DNA of 64,000 nucleotides, from positions 124,001 through 188,000 of the forward strand of contig CANGHH010000001.1 of the NCBI GenBank assembly GCA_947453725.1. Direction: 5' to 3'. Under the pieces are notes generated by a model. The model had not been told where the DNA came from. It ran no database searches and was given only the letters and a program-made list of their open reading frames with translations. This DNA is from Betaproteobacteria bacterium. GTDB taxonomy: Bacteria; Pseudomonadota; Gammaproteobacteria; Burkholderiales; Burkholderiaceae_C. A program made the position numbers and the translations under genes. Positions 1 to 10,920 of the stretch are shown here, one piece after another. How positions within the stretch are numbered: position 1 is the stretch's first letter; each line of letters begins with the position of its first letter.

Positions 1-225
1 TCGATCCGCTACCGGCCGAGCTGGAACAAGATCCTCTACGGCGTCTTCGTCGTCGTCTTCTTCGTGCTGGGCTACCTGGGCATCCAGCCGCCGACCACGG
101 TGGGCACCCTGATGTCGCAGGCCGGCACGCTGTTCTACTTCGGCTTCTTCCTGTTGATGCCCTGGTGGAGCCGTCTCGGTGAATTCAAGCCGGTGCCCGA
201 CCGCGTGACCTTCCACGCCCACTGA
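1..225 (+). CDS. petB: Cytochrome b of the cytochrome bc1 complex, C-terminal end (partial)
   Basis: The window opens inside this frame; only the last 74 codons are visible. They contain two hydrophobic stretches (around VFVVVFFVLGYLG and FYFGFFLLMPWW) and end in a polar tail before the stop at 223-225. This matches the last membrane helices of bacterial cytochrome b, the haem-b subunit that oxidises ubiquinol in the inner membrane. The identification rests mainly on petC following 23 bases downstream in the same direction, as in proteobacterial petABC operons. The Rieske gene petA would lie to the left, outside the window. Confidence 0.85.
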   Translation, partial: SIRYRPSWNKILYGVFVVVFFVLGYLGIQPPTTVGTLMSQAGTLFYFGFFLLMPWWSRLGEFKPVPDRVTFHAH

Positions 226-248
226 ACGCGCACGGCGGAGTCGAAAAA

Positions 249-1019
249 ATGAAAAAACTGATCCTCGCCCTGCTGGCTGCGCTGACGCTGCTGGGTTCGG
301 CGCAAGCCAACACCGAAGGCCCGGCCTGGGACAAGTTCCCGACCAAGCGGCTGACCGACATGGCCGCGCTGCAGAACGGCGCCAAGCTCTTCGTCAACTA
401 CTGCCTGAACTGCCACAACGCAGCCTTCATGCGTTTCAACCGCCTGCGCGACATCGGTCTGAGCGAGGCGCAGATCAAGGACAAGCTGGTGTTCACGGGC
501 GTCAAGGTTGGCGACCTGATGAAGACCGCGATGGACCCGAAGGACGCCAAGGACTGGTTCGGTGGCGTGCCGCCCGACCTGACGCTGATCACGCGTTCAC
601 GCGCCGACGGCGCCAAGGGCAGCGGCGCCGACTACGTCTACACCTACCTGCGCAGCTACTACCGCGACGAGACCAAGGCCACCGGCTGGAACAACACCGC
701 TTTCCCCAACGTGGGCATGCCGAACGTGCTGTGGGAACTGCAGGGCCAGCAGCGTGCGGTCTACGAAGAAGAGAAGGACCACCACGACCCGAGCAAGGTG
801 GTGCACGTCTTCAAGGGTTTCGAGCCGATCACCGCGGGCACGCAGACGCAGGCCCAGTACAACGATTCGGTGGCCGATCTGGTGGCCTTCCTGCAATGGA
901 TGGGCGAGCCCGAGCAGAACAACCGCGTGCGGCTGGGTGTCTGGGTGCTGTTGTTCCTGGCCGTTTTCACGGTGATCGCCTGGCGCCTGAACGCTGCGTT
1001 CTGGAAAGACATCAAGTAG
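249..1019 (+). CDS. petC: Cytochrome c1 of the bc1 complex
   Basis: 256 residues. Residues 1-20 form a Sec signal peptide (MKKLILALLAALTLLGSAQA). The haem-c site CLNCH is at residues 52-56, a GMP segment near residue 160 is a likely source of the axial methionine, and one C-terminal membrane helix (about 228-247) is followed by a short Lys-containing tail. This architecture is typical of cytochrome c1, which passes electrons from the Rieske protein to soluble cytochrome c on the periplasmic side. It is cotranscribed with petB. The ATG lies a few bases after a GGAG-like ribosome site (cggcggagtcg). Confidence 0.95.
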   Translation: MKKLILALLAALTLLGSAQANTEGPAWDKFPTKRLTDMAALQNGAKLFVNYCLNCHNAAFMRFNRLRDIGLSEAQIKDKLVFTGVKVGDLMKTAMDPKDAKDWFGGVPPDLTLITRSRADGAKGSGADYVYTYLRSYYRDETKATGWNNTAFPNVGMPNVLWELQGQQRAVYEEEKDHHDPSKVVHVFKGFEPITAGTQTQAQYNDSVADLVAFLQWMGEPEQNNRVRLGVWVLLFLAVFTVIAWRLNAAFWKDIK

Positions 1020-1065
1020 TTCGAAGTCGGGACTTGGCCGCCAGGCCGAGCCTGCCGCGCAGTGG

Positions 1066-1093
1066 GGCGCCTTCAGTCGCGACTGAGGCGTCC
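1066..1093 (+). terminator. Hairpin between petC and sspA
   Basis: The arms CAGTCG (1074-1079) and CGACTG (1080-1085) are extended outwards by a nearly complementary GC-rich stem. A T-rich tail (gttttgtgttttt) follows from about 1099. It could end petBC transcription or act as a processing site. The T-run is displaced from the stem, so a classical intrinsic terminator is uncertain. Confidence 0.35.
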
Positions 1094-1146
1094 CCTGCGT
1101 TTTGTGTTTTTGAAGTGCTGAGAAGCTGAACAGAAAGGCCCACGCC

Positions 1147-1758
1147 ATGATGGTGCTGTATTCCGGAACGACCTGCCCCTATTCGCACCGCTGCCGCTTT
1201 GTACTGTTCGAGAAGGGCATGGATTTCGAGATCCGCGACGTGGATATCTTCGCCAAGCCCGAAGACATCGCGCTGATGAACCCGTACAACGAGGTGCCCA
1301 TCCTCGTCGAACGCGACCTCATCCTGTACGAGTCGCACATCATCAACGAGTACATCGACGAGCGCTTCCCGCACCCGCAGTTGATGCCCGGTGACCCGGT
1401 GGCACGCGCCCGCGTGCGCCTGTTCCTGTTCAACTTCGAGAAGGAGCTGTTCAGCAACGTCAACCTGCTCGAAGGCCGTGGCGTCAAGGCCACCGAGAAG
1501 CAGCTGGAAAAGGCGCGTGACCAGATCCGCGACCGCCTGACGCAGCTGGCGCCGATCTTCCTGAAGAACAAGTACATGCTGGGCGACGACTTCAGCATGC
1601 TGGACGTGGCCATCGCGCCGCTGCTGTGGCGCCTGGATTACTACGGCATCGACCTCAGCAAGAACGCCGTGCCGCTGCTGAAGTACGCCGAACGCATCTT
1701 CTCGCGTCCGGCCTACATCGAGGCGCTGACGCCGTCCGAGAAGGTCATGCGCAAGTAA
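1147..1758 (+). CDS. sspA: Stringent starvation protein A (glutathione-S-transferase fold)
   Basis: 203 residues, the usual length for SspA. The N-terminal thioredoxin-like GST domain (about 1-80) starts MMVLYSGTTCPYSHRCR and has the cis-Pro segment NEVPIL. The C-terminal all-alpha GST domain follows (about 85-200). SspA binds RNA polymerase as a transcriptional regulator in stationary phase and is not expected to be an active transferase. Its position directly after petBC and before sspB is the standard betaproteobacterial order. A second ATG three bases downstream is an equally possible start. Confidence 0.93.
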   Translation: MMVLYSGTTCPYSHRCRFVLFEKGMDFEIRDVDIFAKPEDIALMNPYNEVPILVERDLILYESHIINEYIDERFPHPQLMPGDPVARARVRLFLFNFEKELFSNVNLLEGRGVKATEKQLEKARDQIRDRLTQLAPIFLKNKYMLGDDFSMLDVAIAPLLWRLDYYGIDLSKNAVPLLKYAERIFSRPAYIEALTPSEKVMRK

Positions 1759-1774
1759 GCACGGCGAGCAACCC

Positions 1775-2311
1775 ATGGTTGAGTCACTCGATGGCCAAGG
1801 CACGTCCACCCGCCCGTACCTGTTGCGGGCGCTGCACGACTGGTGTTCCGACAACGGCTACACGCCCTACATCGCGGTCCACGTGGGCCCCGGCGTGCAG
1901 GTGCCGATGGAGTACGTGAAGAACAACGAGATCGTGCTCAACGTCGGCTTCGATGCGACTTCGGGGCTGCAGCTGGGCAACGAGTACGTCGAGTTCAAGG
2001 CCCGGTTCGGCGGCATGGCGCGCGAGATCAAGGTGCCGGTCGACCACGTGGTGGCGATCTACGCCCGCGAGAACGGCCAGGGCATGGCCTTCCCGATGCC
2101 CACCGCCGGTGCCGTCAAGGCCGACACGCCCGTCGAGGTCGGCCCGAGCCCGGTGCGGGGCTTGCGCCTGGCCCGTATCGACACCGGCAGCAGTGCCGGC
2201 GAACCGCCGGCCGAGCCGTTGGCGCCTGTGGCGACCGAAGCGGCGGACGAGCCGCCACCCGAACCGCCGTCGCCCGCCGGCGGCCGGCCGACGCTGAAGC
2301 GGATCAAGTAG
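1775..2311 (+). CDS. sspB: ClpXP protease specificity-enhancing factor SspB
   Basis: 178 residues. The N-terminal SspB fold (about 10-110) contains the conserved stretches RPYLLRALHDWC and YIAVHV. A long Pro/Glu/Ala-rich, probably disordered linker leads to the extreme C-terminus RPTLKRIK. That tail matches the ClpX-binding XB peptide of SspB, so the protein should deliver ssrA-tagged substrates to ClpXP. It begins 16 bases after sspA and is probably cotranscribed with it. Confidence 0.93.
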   Translation: MVESLDGQGTSTRPYLLRALHDWCSDNGYTPYIAVHVGPGVQVPMEYVKNNEIVLNVGFDATSGLQLGNEYVEFKARFGGMAREIKVPVDHVVAIYARENGQGMAFPMPTAGAVKADTPVEVGPSPVRGLRLARIDTGSSAGEPPAEPLAPVATEAADEPPPEPPSPAGGRPTLKRIK

Positions 2312-2370
2312 GCCCGCTGCCGCGCGCGCGACGCCCACGGGGCAGGGGCCCGGCGCGGGCGAGCCGAACC

Positions 2371-2376
2371 TACAAT
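2371..2376 (+). promoter_or_regulatory. -10 element (TACAAT) of tRNA-Thr
   Basis: TACAAT ends 11 bases before the first base of the mature tRNA, the spacing expected when transcription starts just upstream of a tRNA. No good -35 hexamer is visible at 17 bases, so the call rests on the -10 sequence and its position. Confidence 0.4.
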
Positions 2377-2386
2377 TTGCAGCCGT

Positions 2387-2462
2387 GCCGGCTTAGCTCA
2401 GTTGGTAGAGCACCCGCCTTGTAAGCGGAAGGTCTTCGGTTCGATTCCGAAAGCCGGCACCA
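2387..2462 (+). tRNA. tRNA-Thr, anticodon TGT
   Basis: A complete 76-base cloverleaf including an encoded CCA end. The acceptor arms are GCCGGCT and AGCCGGC, the D arm is GCTC/GAGC, the anticodon loop is CTTGTAA giving anticodon UGU, and the T arm is TTCGG-TTCGATT-CCGAA. The outermost anticodon-stem pair (C27-A43) is mismatched. No integrase or attachment-site duplication was seen nearby. Confidence 0.95.
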
Positions 2463-2480
2463 CCGAAGCGCGAGGCACTC

Positions 2481-2789
2481 TCAGCCCCTCGGCAAGACCT
2501 TGATCTTGATCGGTGGCTTGGTCCAGCCCTGGGCGCGCAAGGCGGTTTCCAGGGCCGGCAGCAGCTGGCGCAGCTTGGCGGCCACCGCGGCGTTGTCGAC
2601 CAGCAGTTGCCAGGCCTCATCGTCCAGCGGACCGGGGCGGATGCCCGCGCGCAGCGCCGCTGGCAGCACGCTGCTCAGCGCGTTCAGGCGCGCCTTGGAA
2701 TCGCGCACCCGCAGCAGCAGGCCGGCCAGCGGTTCGCTGCGGTCGAGTGCGGTGGCGAGCTTGAGCCCGAGTTGGGTGGTGGATGTCAC
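2481..2789 (-). CDS. dciA: DciA-type (DUF721) helicase-loading protein
   Basis: 102 residues from a GTG start. The end (DEAWQLLVDNAAVAAKLRQL ... IKIKVLPRG) resembles the DUF721 pattern of a Trp- and Leu-rich helix followed by a short beta strand. DciA proteins operate with the replicative helicase DnaB in bacteria lacking DnaC, and a DUF721 gene next to secA is common in proteobacteria. Here it is divergent from secA and shares its upstream region. The N-terminus is short for the family, and the assignment is by pattern and context. Confidence 0.65.
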   Translation of the reverse strand: MTSTTQLGLKLATALDRSEPLAGLLLRVRDSKARLNALSSVLPAALRAGIRPGPLDDEAWQLLVDNAAVAAKLRQLLPALETALRAQGWTKPPIKIKVLPRG

Positions 2790-3024
2790 GGCCGCAGTCT
2801 AACGACCCGGCCCCCGCAGCCCCGCTGAGGCGCAATCCCGGGTGATAAACTCAAACGCTTTGCGTGCGCCGCACGAGTCCCTTGCGGCACCGCTTTCATG
2901 GCGGCACCGCGCAGGTCGGCCTCGACTTGCAAGCGGTGGCCACAACCCCAGATGGATATGCTCTTGCGCTGCGGCCGAAACCGGCTGCTGCGCGCGCATC
3001 CGAACCCCGAGAGCTTGACGCCGC

Positions 3025-5769
<2,745 letters not shown>

Positions 5770-5777
5770 CTTCGCCG

Positions 5778-5799
5778 GGCGGCGCTATGCGGCGCCGCC
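5778..5799. terminator. GC hairpin at the secA 3' end
   Basis: A perfect inverted repeat, GGCGGCGC - TATGCG - GCGCCGCC, starts 9 bases after the secA stop and overlaps the last codons of the convergent gene. There is no T-run on the plus strand, so it may be an mRNA 3' stabiliser rather than an intrinsic terminator. Confidence 0.35.
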
Positions 5800-6225
5800 G
5801 CCCGTGCCGGGAGCCAGCACGCAGCGACCGCCGCCCTCGGTGAGGGCGCAGCGCACCCCGGGGACCGGCTTGATCTCGCAGGTCGACAACTCGCCCCGGC
5901 GTTCCAGCGCCAGCCTGCGGGCCTGGGCTTGGCTCTGCACCAGCAAGGCCAGTGCCTCGCCATCGGTCTGGGTGATCGACCAGGCGCGGTAGCCTTCAGG
6001 CCCGCCACAAGCGCGCGCGCCGACGCCGATCACCCGACAGTCACTGTCTTGCCGGCATGCAGCCTGACCGATCAGCTGTTCGATGTCTGCCAAGGTGGGG
6101 GTCGCTGGCTCGCCGGCCATGGCGCTGAGGGATATGGGCGCATGGGCTTGCGTTGACAGCCCCAGAACCAGGGTCAGCGCGCCCATCGGTGCCCAGGTGC
6201 GCATCGGTGCGAAAGTTGTCGTCAT
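5785..6225 (-). CDS. Small exported protein with conserved Cys/Gly motif, function unknown
   Basis: About 146 residues. A signal peptide is predicted at the N-terminus (MRTWAPMGALTLVLGLSTQAHA, if the internal Met is used). The mature part has a CRQDSDC segment, then ACGGPEGYRAWS, and two later Cys (STCEIKP, RCVLAP). The pattern of paired Cys around a CGGP-Y-x-W/S core occurs in small uncharacterised exported proteins of beta- and gammaproteobacteria; I cannot name a function. The start is uncertain: ATG at 6225, ATG at 6204 and TTG at 6246 are in frame and none has a clear ribosome site. It is convergent with secA. Confidence 0.6.
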   Translation of the reverse strand: MTTTFAPMRTWAPMGALTLVLGLSTQAHAPISLSAMAGEPATPTLADIEQLIGQAACRQDSDCRVIGVGARACGGPEGYRAWSITQTDGEALALLVQSQAQARRLALERRGELSTCEIKPVPGVRCALTEGGGRCVLAPGTGGGAA

Positions 6226-6229
6226 GACC

Positions 6230-6622
6230 ATGGATTCAACGCCCAACAGTCAGGACCGTCAACCGATGCTTGCTGCACGGGATGCGGCGCCAGTCGAACT
6301 GCAGCTGCTGTTCAAGCTGTTCAACGCTGGACGCCATGCCGAGATGGAAGCTGCGGCAGCGGCCCTGTTGCCGGCCCTGGGCATCGTGCTCAGGCAACTC
6401 GGGCAGTTCGCTGCGGCTGCCGATAGCCTGCGTCTGGCCACGCGGTGGCAACCCGGGCAGACCGAGGCCGCGTTGCCCAGCCTGCGCGAGGCACTGCGAA
6501 TTCATCCCGGCTTCGCCGAAGCGCACTTCCATCTGGCCCATGCGCTGAAGACGCTGAGTCGGACCGACGAGGCCCTGGTTCACCTCCAGGCTGCCAGGCG
6601 CCAGGCGCCCGACGACTTGGCG
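6230..6622 (+). pseudogene. Remnant of a TPR protein (TPR-glycosyltransferase N-terminus type)
   Basis: The frame encodes tetratricopeptide-like pieces: an opening QLLFKLFNAGRHAEMEAAA, a partial repeat IVLRQLGQFAAAADSLRLA, and one good repeat FAEAHFHLAHALKTLSRTDEA ending in P. Between them repeats are cut short, as if internal segments were deleted. After about 6622 the sequence no longer looks like protein and runs into a terminator hairpin. Family members start this way and continue for several hundred residues into more TPRs and often a GT41-like domain, which is absent here. Its start abuts the divergent gene with no promoter space. Confidence 0.5.
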
Positions 6623-6733
6623 CCGCGCAGCGAGTGCCTGTTTGTGCCATCTCGCATCGGCTTGGCGGCTGCGGTGGCGGTGGCGGAACTGGTGCGCGCG
6701 CAGTCTGCGACCAGCCGCGGCACCATGAACGAA

Positions 6734-6760
6734 GGGCTGCAGATGAAACATCTGCAGCCC
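6734..6760. terminator. Perfect hairpin after the subtilase gene
   Basis: GGGCTGCAGATG - AAA - CATCTGCAGCCC is a perfect 12-base-pair stem with a 3-base loop. It begins 50 bases past the stop of the leftward protease gene and also follows the rightward TPR remnant. No long T-run flanks it, but its stability and position fit transcription termination in one or both directions. Confidence 0.5.
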
Positions 6761-6809
6761 CCGCATCGAACTCGGGCCGGCAAGATGCCGGACCCGTTGG
6801 CGCGTCAAC

Positions 6810-9800
6810 TCAACGACGCAGCTTGTCGGTGGTCGTCACCTTGGAGGTGAAAGCCAAGGGCGAGGCCGCGCTCAAGTCGACCCACAGCGTGGTCGTGGCC
6901 TGGACTGTGGCGCTGCCGTCCTTGAACTGCGCACCCGCCAGGTAACGGCCACCGCTGGCCAGACCGGACCAGGAGAAGCCCACCGTGGCCGAACTGCCTG
7001 AGATCACGGCGTTCGGCAGCAGCACGTTGAAGCTGCTGGAAGCATCCGCCGTTGTCACGACCCATTGCGACAGCTTGTGCGTCATGGCCGCCGTCGGGCT
7101 GCCGGAAGCCGAGCCGTAGGCAAGCACGCACACCTTGTAGCTGCCGGCTGCGGGGCTGGCGATCTGCACCGATTCGTTCGAACCGTCGTTGCCCGAGTAC
7201 ACCCAGGTGCCGTCCGGCGCCAGGATGCCCATGTCGTTGTCGTCGCCCAGAGCGCCGACATCGGCATTGCGCAAATCGAAGCGCGCAACGATGGTGTTGG
7301 CCGCGATGGTGATCGGATAGACCTTGACGTTGGCCGTGTCAACGCCCGTCGTGCAGCGCGACTTCAGCGATGCCGAATTCAGTGCACCCTGAACCAGGCT
7401 GGTCACCGGGCCCATGGTCACATCCTTCAAGCCGCCCTTGTTGGCGGTCATCCGGCCACTGAAACCCGTCTTCGCCGTGATCAGGCGGCTGCCCGAGGCG
7501 GTGGTGGCACTGAGCCCGGCCACGATATCGATCGGCTTGCCGACCTTGGCCTGCACAGGGCTCTTGACCACGTGCGTGCCGTCCTGCCAGGTGATCGAAC
7601 CATAGACCCAGCTGTTGGTGGGCGCCGTGGTGGGCGTGAGCTTCAGTGTGTAGGACTTGGTTTCGCCGGGTGCCAGCGTCAGGCTGGTGGGCGTCACCAG
7701 GGTCGTGAAACCGGACATGCTGACCGACGAGGTGTAGGTGGCCGCTGCTGCGCCGACATTGGTCACCTTGCGCGTCACCGTGACTGGCGTGGTGCCCACC
7801 AGGTTGCCGACGGTGACGCTGGGCAGGTTGAAGTTGTAGGTCGCGTCCAGCGTGCCGTAGGTCGTGCAATCGCTGGCCGGCGACACGGCCGGCTTGTTCA
7901 CCAGACACTGGTAGCGGATGAAATCTGTCGCGCCCGCGTCATACACCAAACCGGGGTCCATGGCCTTGTTGGGCGCGATGTGGCCGGCGCCCTGGGCCCA
8001 GGGCAACAGGCCATTGGCCAAGCCGGCCTGGCCGTCGTCCAGCGTGGTGTAGGCGGTGGTCATCAGCGCCGACTTGATCGCCATCGGTGACCAGGTTGGG
8101 TGGGCCTGCTTCAGCAGTGCGGCCACGCCAGCCACGTGCGGGCTGGACATCGATGTACCTTGGTACGAAGCCCAGGCGCCGCCGGGCACCAGGGTGCCGG
8201 CGATGATGGCGTCACGCTGCGTCACCGTCAGGTCCGGGGTGACGGCCGCAATCACGTCCACGCCCGGCGCCGTGAGGTCGGGCTTGAGCATGTTGGCGTC
8301 ACCGGCATTGGGGCCGCGCGACGAGAACGAAGCCATCAGCGGCGCAGCGCCCACGCCGTTGTAGAAGGTCGAGATCGCCGCCGTGCTGCCCGCCGTGGCG
8401 GCATAGGCCTGGATGATCGCGCCGTCGGCCGCAGTGACATGCACCGTCGGCACCGAATGCACGTCGGCCACCAGGCCGGCACCGTTGTCCTTCATCACCA
8501 TGCCGACGCCGCCGGCTTGCAGCACAGCCAAGCTCTTGTCGACCCGGGCGTTGGTGCCGCGCGTGCAGACCACCACCTTGCCCGCCACCTTGGCGGGGTC
8601 GAGCACGGGCGGGCTGGAGAAGCACAGGCTCAGGTTGGTGGCATTGGCACCTGGCAGACCGGCGTCTTCGGCGCGGATCATCGCTGCGGCGGGCAGGGCC
8701 GTCGGGTTGATCGAGGCGCCGGTGTATTTGGCGCCGTTGCCCAGCGTCACGTCGCCCGACAGCACGCGGTCATGGGTGGACGCTGCCACCGTGGTCAACC
8801 AGGGACTGACGTGGGCGACGGCCTGGGCAGGCCCGCTGTTGCCGGCTGAAGCAGCCACGAACACGCCGGCATTGGCGGCGCGCAGGAAGGCTTGCTCGAC
8901 CGGGTCGTTGACGCTGGTCTGGCTGCCGCTGATCGAGTAGTTGATGACGTTGACACCGTCGGCCACGGCCTTGTCGATGGCCGAAACGCTGTCGCTGGTG
9001 AAGCAGGAATTGCTGCTGCCGGTGCCGTCGGTGGCGGCGGCATCGTCGTAGGTCCAGCAGACCTTGTAGGCCGCGATGCGGGCGCGCGGCGCCATGCCCG
9101 AAGCGGGCCCCATCGAGATGCCTGACAGGGTCACTTGCGCCCCGGCATTGCCGCCGGAGGTCGACGCCGTGTGGTCGCCGTGGCCGCCGTGCGAGTTGGG
9201 GCCGCCGCCGGAGTCGCGCGCCGAGACGAACTCGCTGAAGTGCTTGACCCGGCCCGAGGCCAGGAAGCCTGTGTTGAAGTATTGCGCGCCGATCAGCTTG
9301 TTGTTGCAATGCGTGGCCGGCACGAGGCCTTCGCCCGCGACGCAGTTCGCGCTGCTCCAACCGGCGGGCAGTGAGGTGTAGGCCAGCGACCCGCCGCTGG
9401 ATACTGGGGCGCCGGTGCCGTCGACACGGTCGAAAAACGAGGGGTTCTCAGGCCAGATACCGCCGTCCACGATGCCGATGATGATGTTCTCGCCCTTGAC
9501 GGCCAAGCCTGCTGCAGTCTGCGACCACAGGCCACCTGGCGCTGTCAGACCGAGGAACTTCGAGGTTGAGATCGTTTCGAGCTTGCGCGCTTCGTCGGCC
9601 ACGACGTCCACCACCAGGGGGCTGGCCTTCAGAGTGGCCACTTCTGCAGCGGTCAGCCGCGCAGCGAAGCCGTTGTAGGCCGTCTTGTAGCGCGCCAGGA
9701 TCGGCGCCCTTGCAACCAGCGACGTCACCGAGCGCTGCTGCGTGTCGAGATAGGCGTGATAGGCCCTGACGTTGGCGGAGCCCGCGTTGAAGCGAGTACC

Positions 9801-9992
9801 GGCCGCCGGCCGGGTGGCGGTGTAGCCACTGAGCGTGCCGCTGTAACTGGCCGCAGGCTCATCGGCCAGTTGCACGATGTAGGTCTGGCGCGCCTCACCC
9901 ACGACCGGGGCCGGACGAACGTCTGCGGTCCCGGCATGGGCATAGCCGCCCATCAGTGTGAGCACGGCCAGGGAGATGGAAAGAAGTTTCAT
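6810..9992 (-). CDS. Secreted subtilisin-like serine protease (family S8, PA-domain subtilase)
   Basis: 1060 residues from the ATG at 9992, which has an AAGGA ribosome site; an upstream in-frame start at 10043 lacks one. Order: signal peptide (MKLLSISLAVLTLMGGYAHA); inhibitor I9 propeptide (QTYIVQLADEP and on, to about 120); S8 catalytic domain with Asp in GIVDGGIWPENPSF, His in GHGDHTAST and Ser in GTSMSSPHVAG; a PA insert (KVVVCTRGTNARVDKSL); then an Fn3-like domain and C-terminal beta domains. This PA-containing layout resembles plant-type subtilases. It follows the PEP-CTERM gene by 40 bases on the same strand, so cotranscription is likely. No sorting tail is seen at the C-terminus. Confidence 0.93.
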   Translation of the reverse strand: MKLLSISLAVLTLMGGYAHAGTADVRPAPVVGEARQTYIVQLADEPAASYSGTLSGYTATRPAAGTRFNAGSANVRAYHAYLDTQQRSVTSLVARAPILARYKTAYNGFAARLTAAEVATLKASPLVVDVVADEARKLETISTSKFLGLTAPGGLWSQTAAGLAVKGENIIIGIVDGGIWPENPSFFDRVDGTGAPVSSGGSLAYTSLPAGWSSANCVAGEGLVPATHCNNKLIGAQYFNTGFLASGRVKHFSEFVSARDSGGGPNSHGGHGDHTASTSGGNAGAQVTLSGISMGPASGMAPRARIAAYKVCWTYDDAAATDGTGSSNSCFTSDSVSAIDKAVADGVNVINYSISGSQTSVNDPVEQAFLRAANAGVFVAASAGNSGPAQAVAHVSPWLTTVAASTHDRVLSGDVTLGNGAKYTGASINPTALPAAAMIRAEDAGLPGANATNLSLCFSSPPVLDPAKVAGKVVVCTRGTNARVDKSLAVLQAGGVGMVMKDNGAGLVADVHSVPTVHVTAADGAIIQAYAATAGSTAAISTFYNGVGAAPLMASFSSRGPNAGDANMLKPDLTAPGVDVIAAVTPDLTVTQRDAIIAGTLVPGGAWASYQGTSMSSPHVAGVAALLKQAHPTWSPMAIKSALMTTAYTTLDDGQAGLANGLLPWAQGAGHIAPNKAMDPGLVYDAGATDFIRYQCLVNKPAVSPASDCTTYGTLDATYNFNLPSVTVGNLVGTTPVTVTRKVTNVGAAAATYTSSVSMSGFTTLVTPTSLTLAPGETKSYTLKLTPTTAPTNSWVYGSITWQDGTHVVKSPVQAKVGKPIDIVAGLSATTASGSRLITAKTGFSGRMTANKGGLKDVTMGPVTSLVQGALNSASLKSRCTTGVDTANVKVYPITIAANTIVARFDLRNADVGALGDDNDMGILAPDGTWVYSGNDGSNESVQIASPAAGSYKVCVLAYGSASGSPTAAMTHKLSQWVVTTADASSSFNVLLPNAVISGSSATVGFSWSGLASGGRYLAGAQFKDGSATVQATTTLWVDLSAASPLAFTSKVTTTDKLRR

Positions 9993-10032
9993 GGGGGAAT
10001 CCTTGCTGTGTAGGGCTTGCAGGGGGGTGCGC

Positions 10033-10773
10033 TCAAGCGCCATGGCGGGCGTTCCGGCGTGCCAGCCCGCCCAGCCCCACCAATCCCAGACCCAGCATCA
10101 GCCATTGCGAAGGCTCAGGCACGGCGTTCAGCACCACGTTGTCCAGCGCGAACTGGGCCTTGTCCGACGTGCGGTTGCAACTCGTCAAGTTGCCGCAGTA
10201 ATAGCCCCGGAAGGCCAGTTCGACGATGGCCGTTCCGGCATTGGTGGCGTTCAAGGTGTAGTGGGCGAAGCTGTAGGCGCCAGCCGTCGGGCCGGGCACG
10301 CTGAACTGCTGGCTGAAGAGCAGTGCGGTCGTGGAGTAGCCCTCGACCTGCAGGATCAGCGCGGTGCTGCCGATCGCGTCGCCGGCCACCGCCACGAAGC
10401 TGGCATCGAAGCCACTGGCCTTGAAGGCCTCGGCGCCCGTGTACTGCACGTCGATCAGGCCGTCGTTCAGCGCCAGCACGAAGTTGCTGCTGTTGTTGGT
10501 CGGGCAGGTCAGGTCGCCGCAGCCACTGGCGAGGTCGGTGCCGTCGACGACCGCGCCGACCAGGTCTGCACCGGTGATGGCGCCGGCTTTGGTGCTGATG
10601 GCGCCAACGAAATAGCCGTTGTTGATGACGTAGTCGTTGTGTGTCAGCAGCGGGTAGAAGGCGACGCCGGTCGAATCGATGGTGCCCTCGAAATCGACGA
10701 CGGTCGCTTGAGAGCCGCTGCTGCCTGCCAACGCTGCAATGGCAAGGAACGTGTGGGTGAGAGTTCTCTTCAT
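10033..10773 (-). CDS. PEP-CTERM sorting domain protein (exosortase substrate)
   Basis: 246 residues from the ATG at 10773 (AGGA ribosome site). A signal peptide (MKRTLTHTFLAIAALAGSSGSQA) is followed by a Gly/Thr/Asn-rich beta-type domain with two closely spaced Cys pairs (GCGDLTCP; YYCGNLTSC). The C-terminus VPEPSQWLMLGLGLVGLGG then ARRNARHGA is the classical PEP-CTERM signal: PEP motif, hydrophobic helix, Arg-rich tail. Such proteins are cut by an exosortase and usually surface- or EPS-associated. The likely enzyme is XrtB at 28932-29822. It is first in a leftward unit with the subtilase. Confidence 0.93.
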   Translation of the reverse strand: MKRTLTHTFLAIAALAGSSGSQATVVDFEGTIDSTGVAFYPLLTHNDYVINNGYFVGAISTKAGAITGADLVGAVVDGTDLASGCGDLTCPTNNSSNFVLALNDGLIDVQYTGAEAFKASGFDASFVAVAGDAIGSTALILQVEGYSTTALLFSQQFSVPGPTAGAYSFAHYTLNATNAGTAIVELAFRGYYCGNLTSCNRTSDKAQFALDNVVLNAVPEPSQWLMLGLGLVGLGGLARRNARHGA

Positions 10774-10857
10774 GAAGCGTCCTGATGGTGAAAGGTTGAA
10801 CCAGCTGGGCATCGAAACCACTTCCGGCTGGTGGAGAAGTGCTTCTTTCACGGCTGT

Positions 10858-10874
10858 TGCAAGTTCTGAGCCCG
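10858..10874 (-). promoter_or_regulatory. Candidate sigma-54 promoter of the PEP-CTERM/subtilase unit
   Basis: Read on the minus strand the motif is GGGCTCAGAACTTGC. It has the invariant GG and GC dinucleotides with the -24/-12 spacing of TGGCAC-N5-TTGC, an exact TTGC, and 4 of 6 matches in the -24 block. The predicted start would be near 10847, about 73 bases before the ATG. Sigma-54 control of PEP-CTERM genes through the PrsK/PrsR pair is known in exosortase bacteria; the regulator genes are not in this window. Confidence 0.45.
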
Positions 10875-10920
10875 TCGCCGTGAGTCGTAACAATTTGAGA
10901 TCAGACGGTAGCTCAGGTCG

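Noticed and set aside
2387..2480. tRNA-Thr as an island attachment site
   Set aside because: No integrase gene and no repeated tRNA 3' end were seen. The flanking genes are ordinary housekeeping genes.
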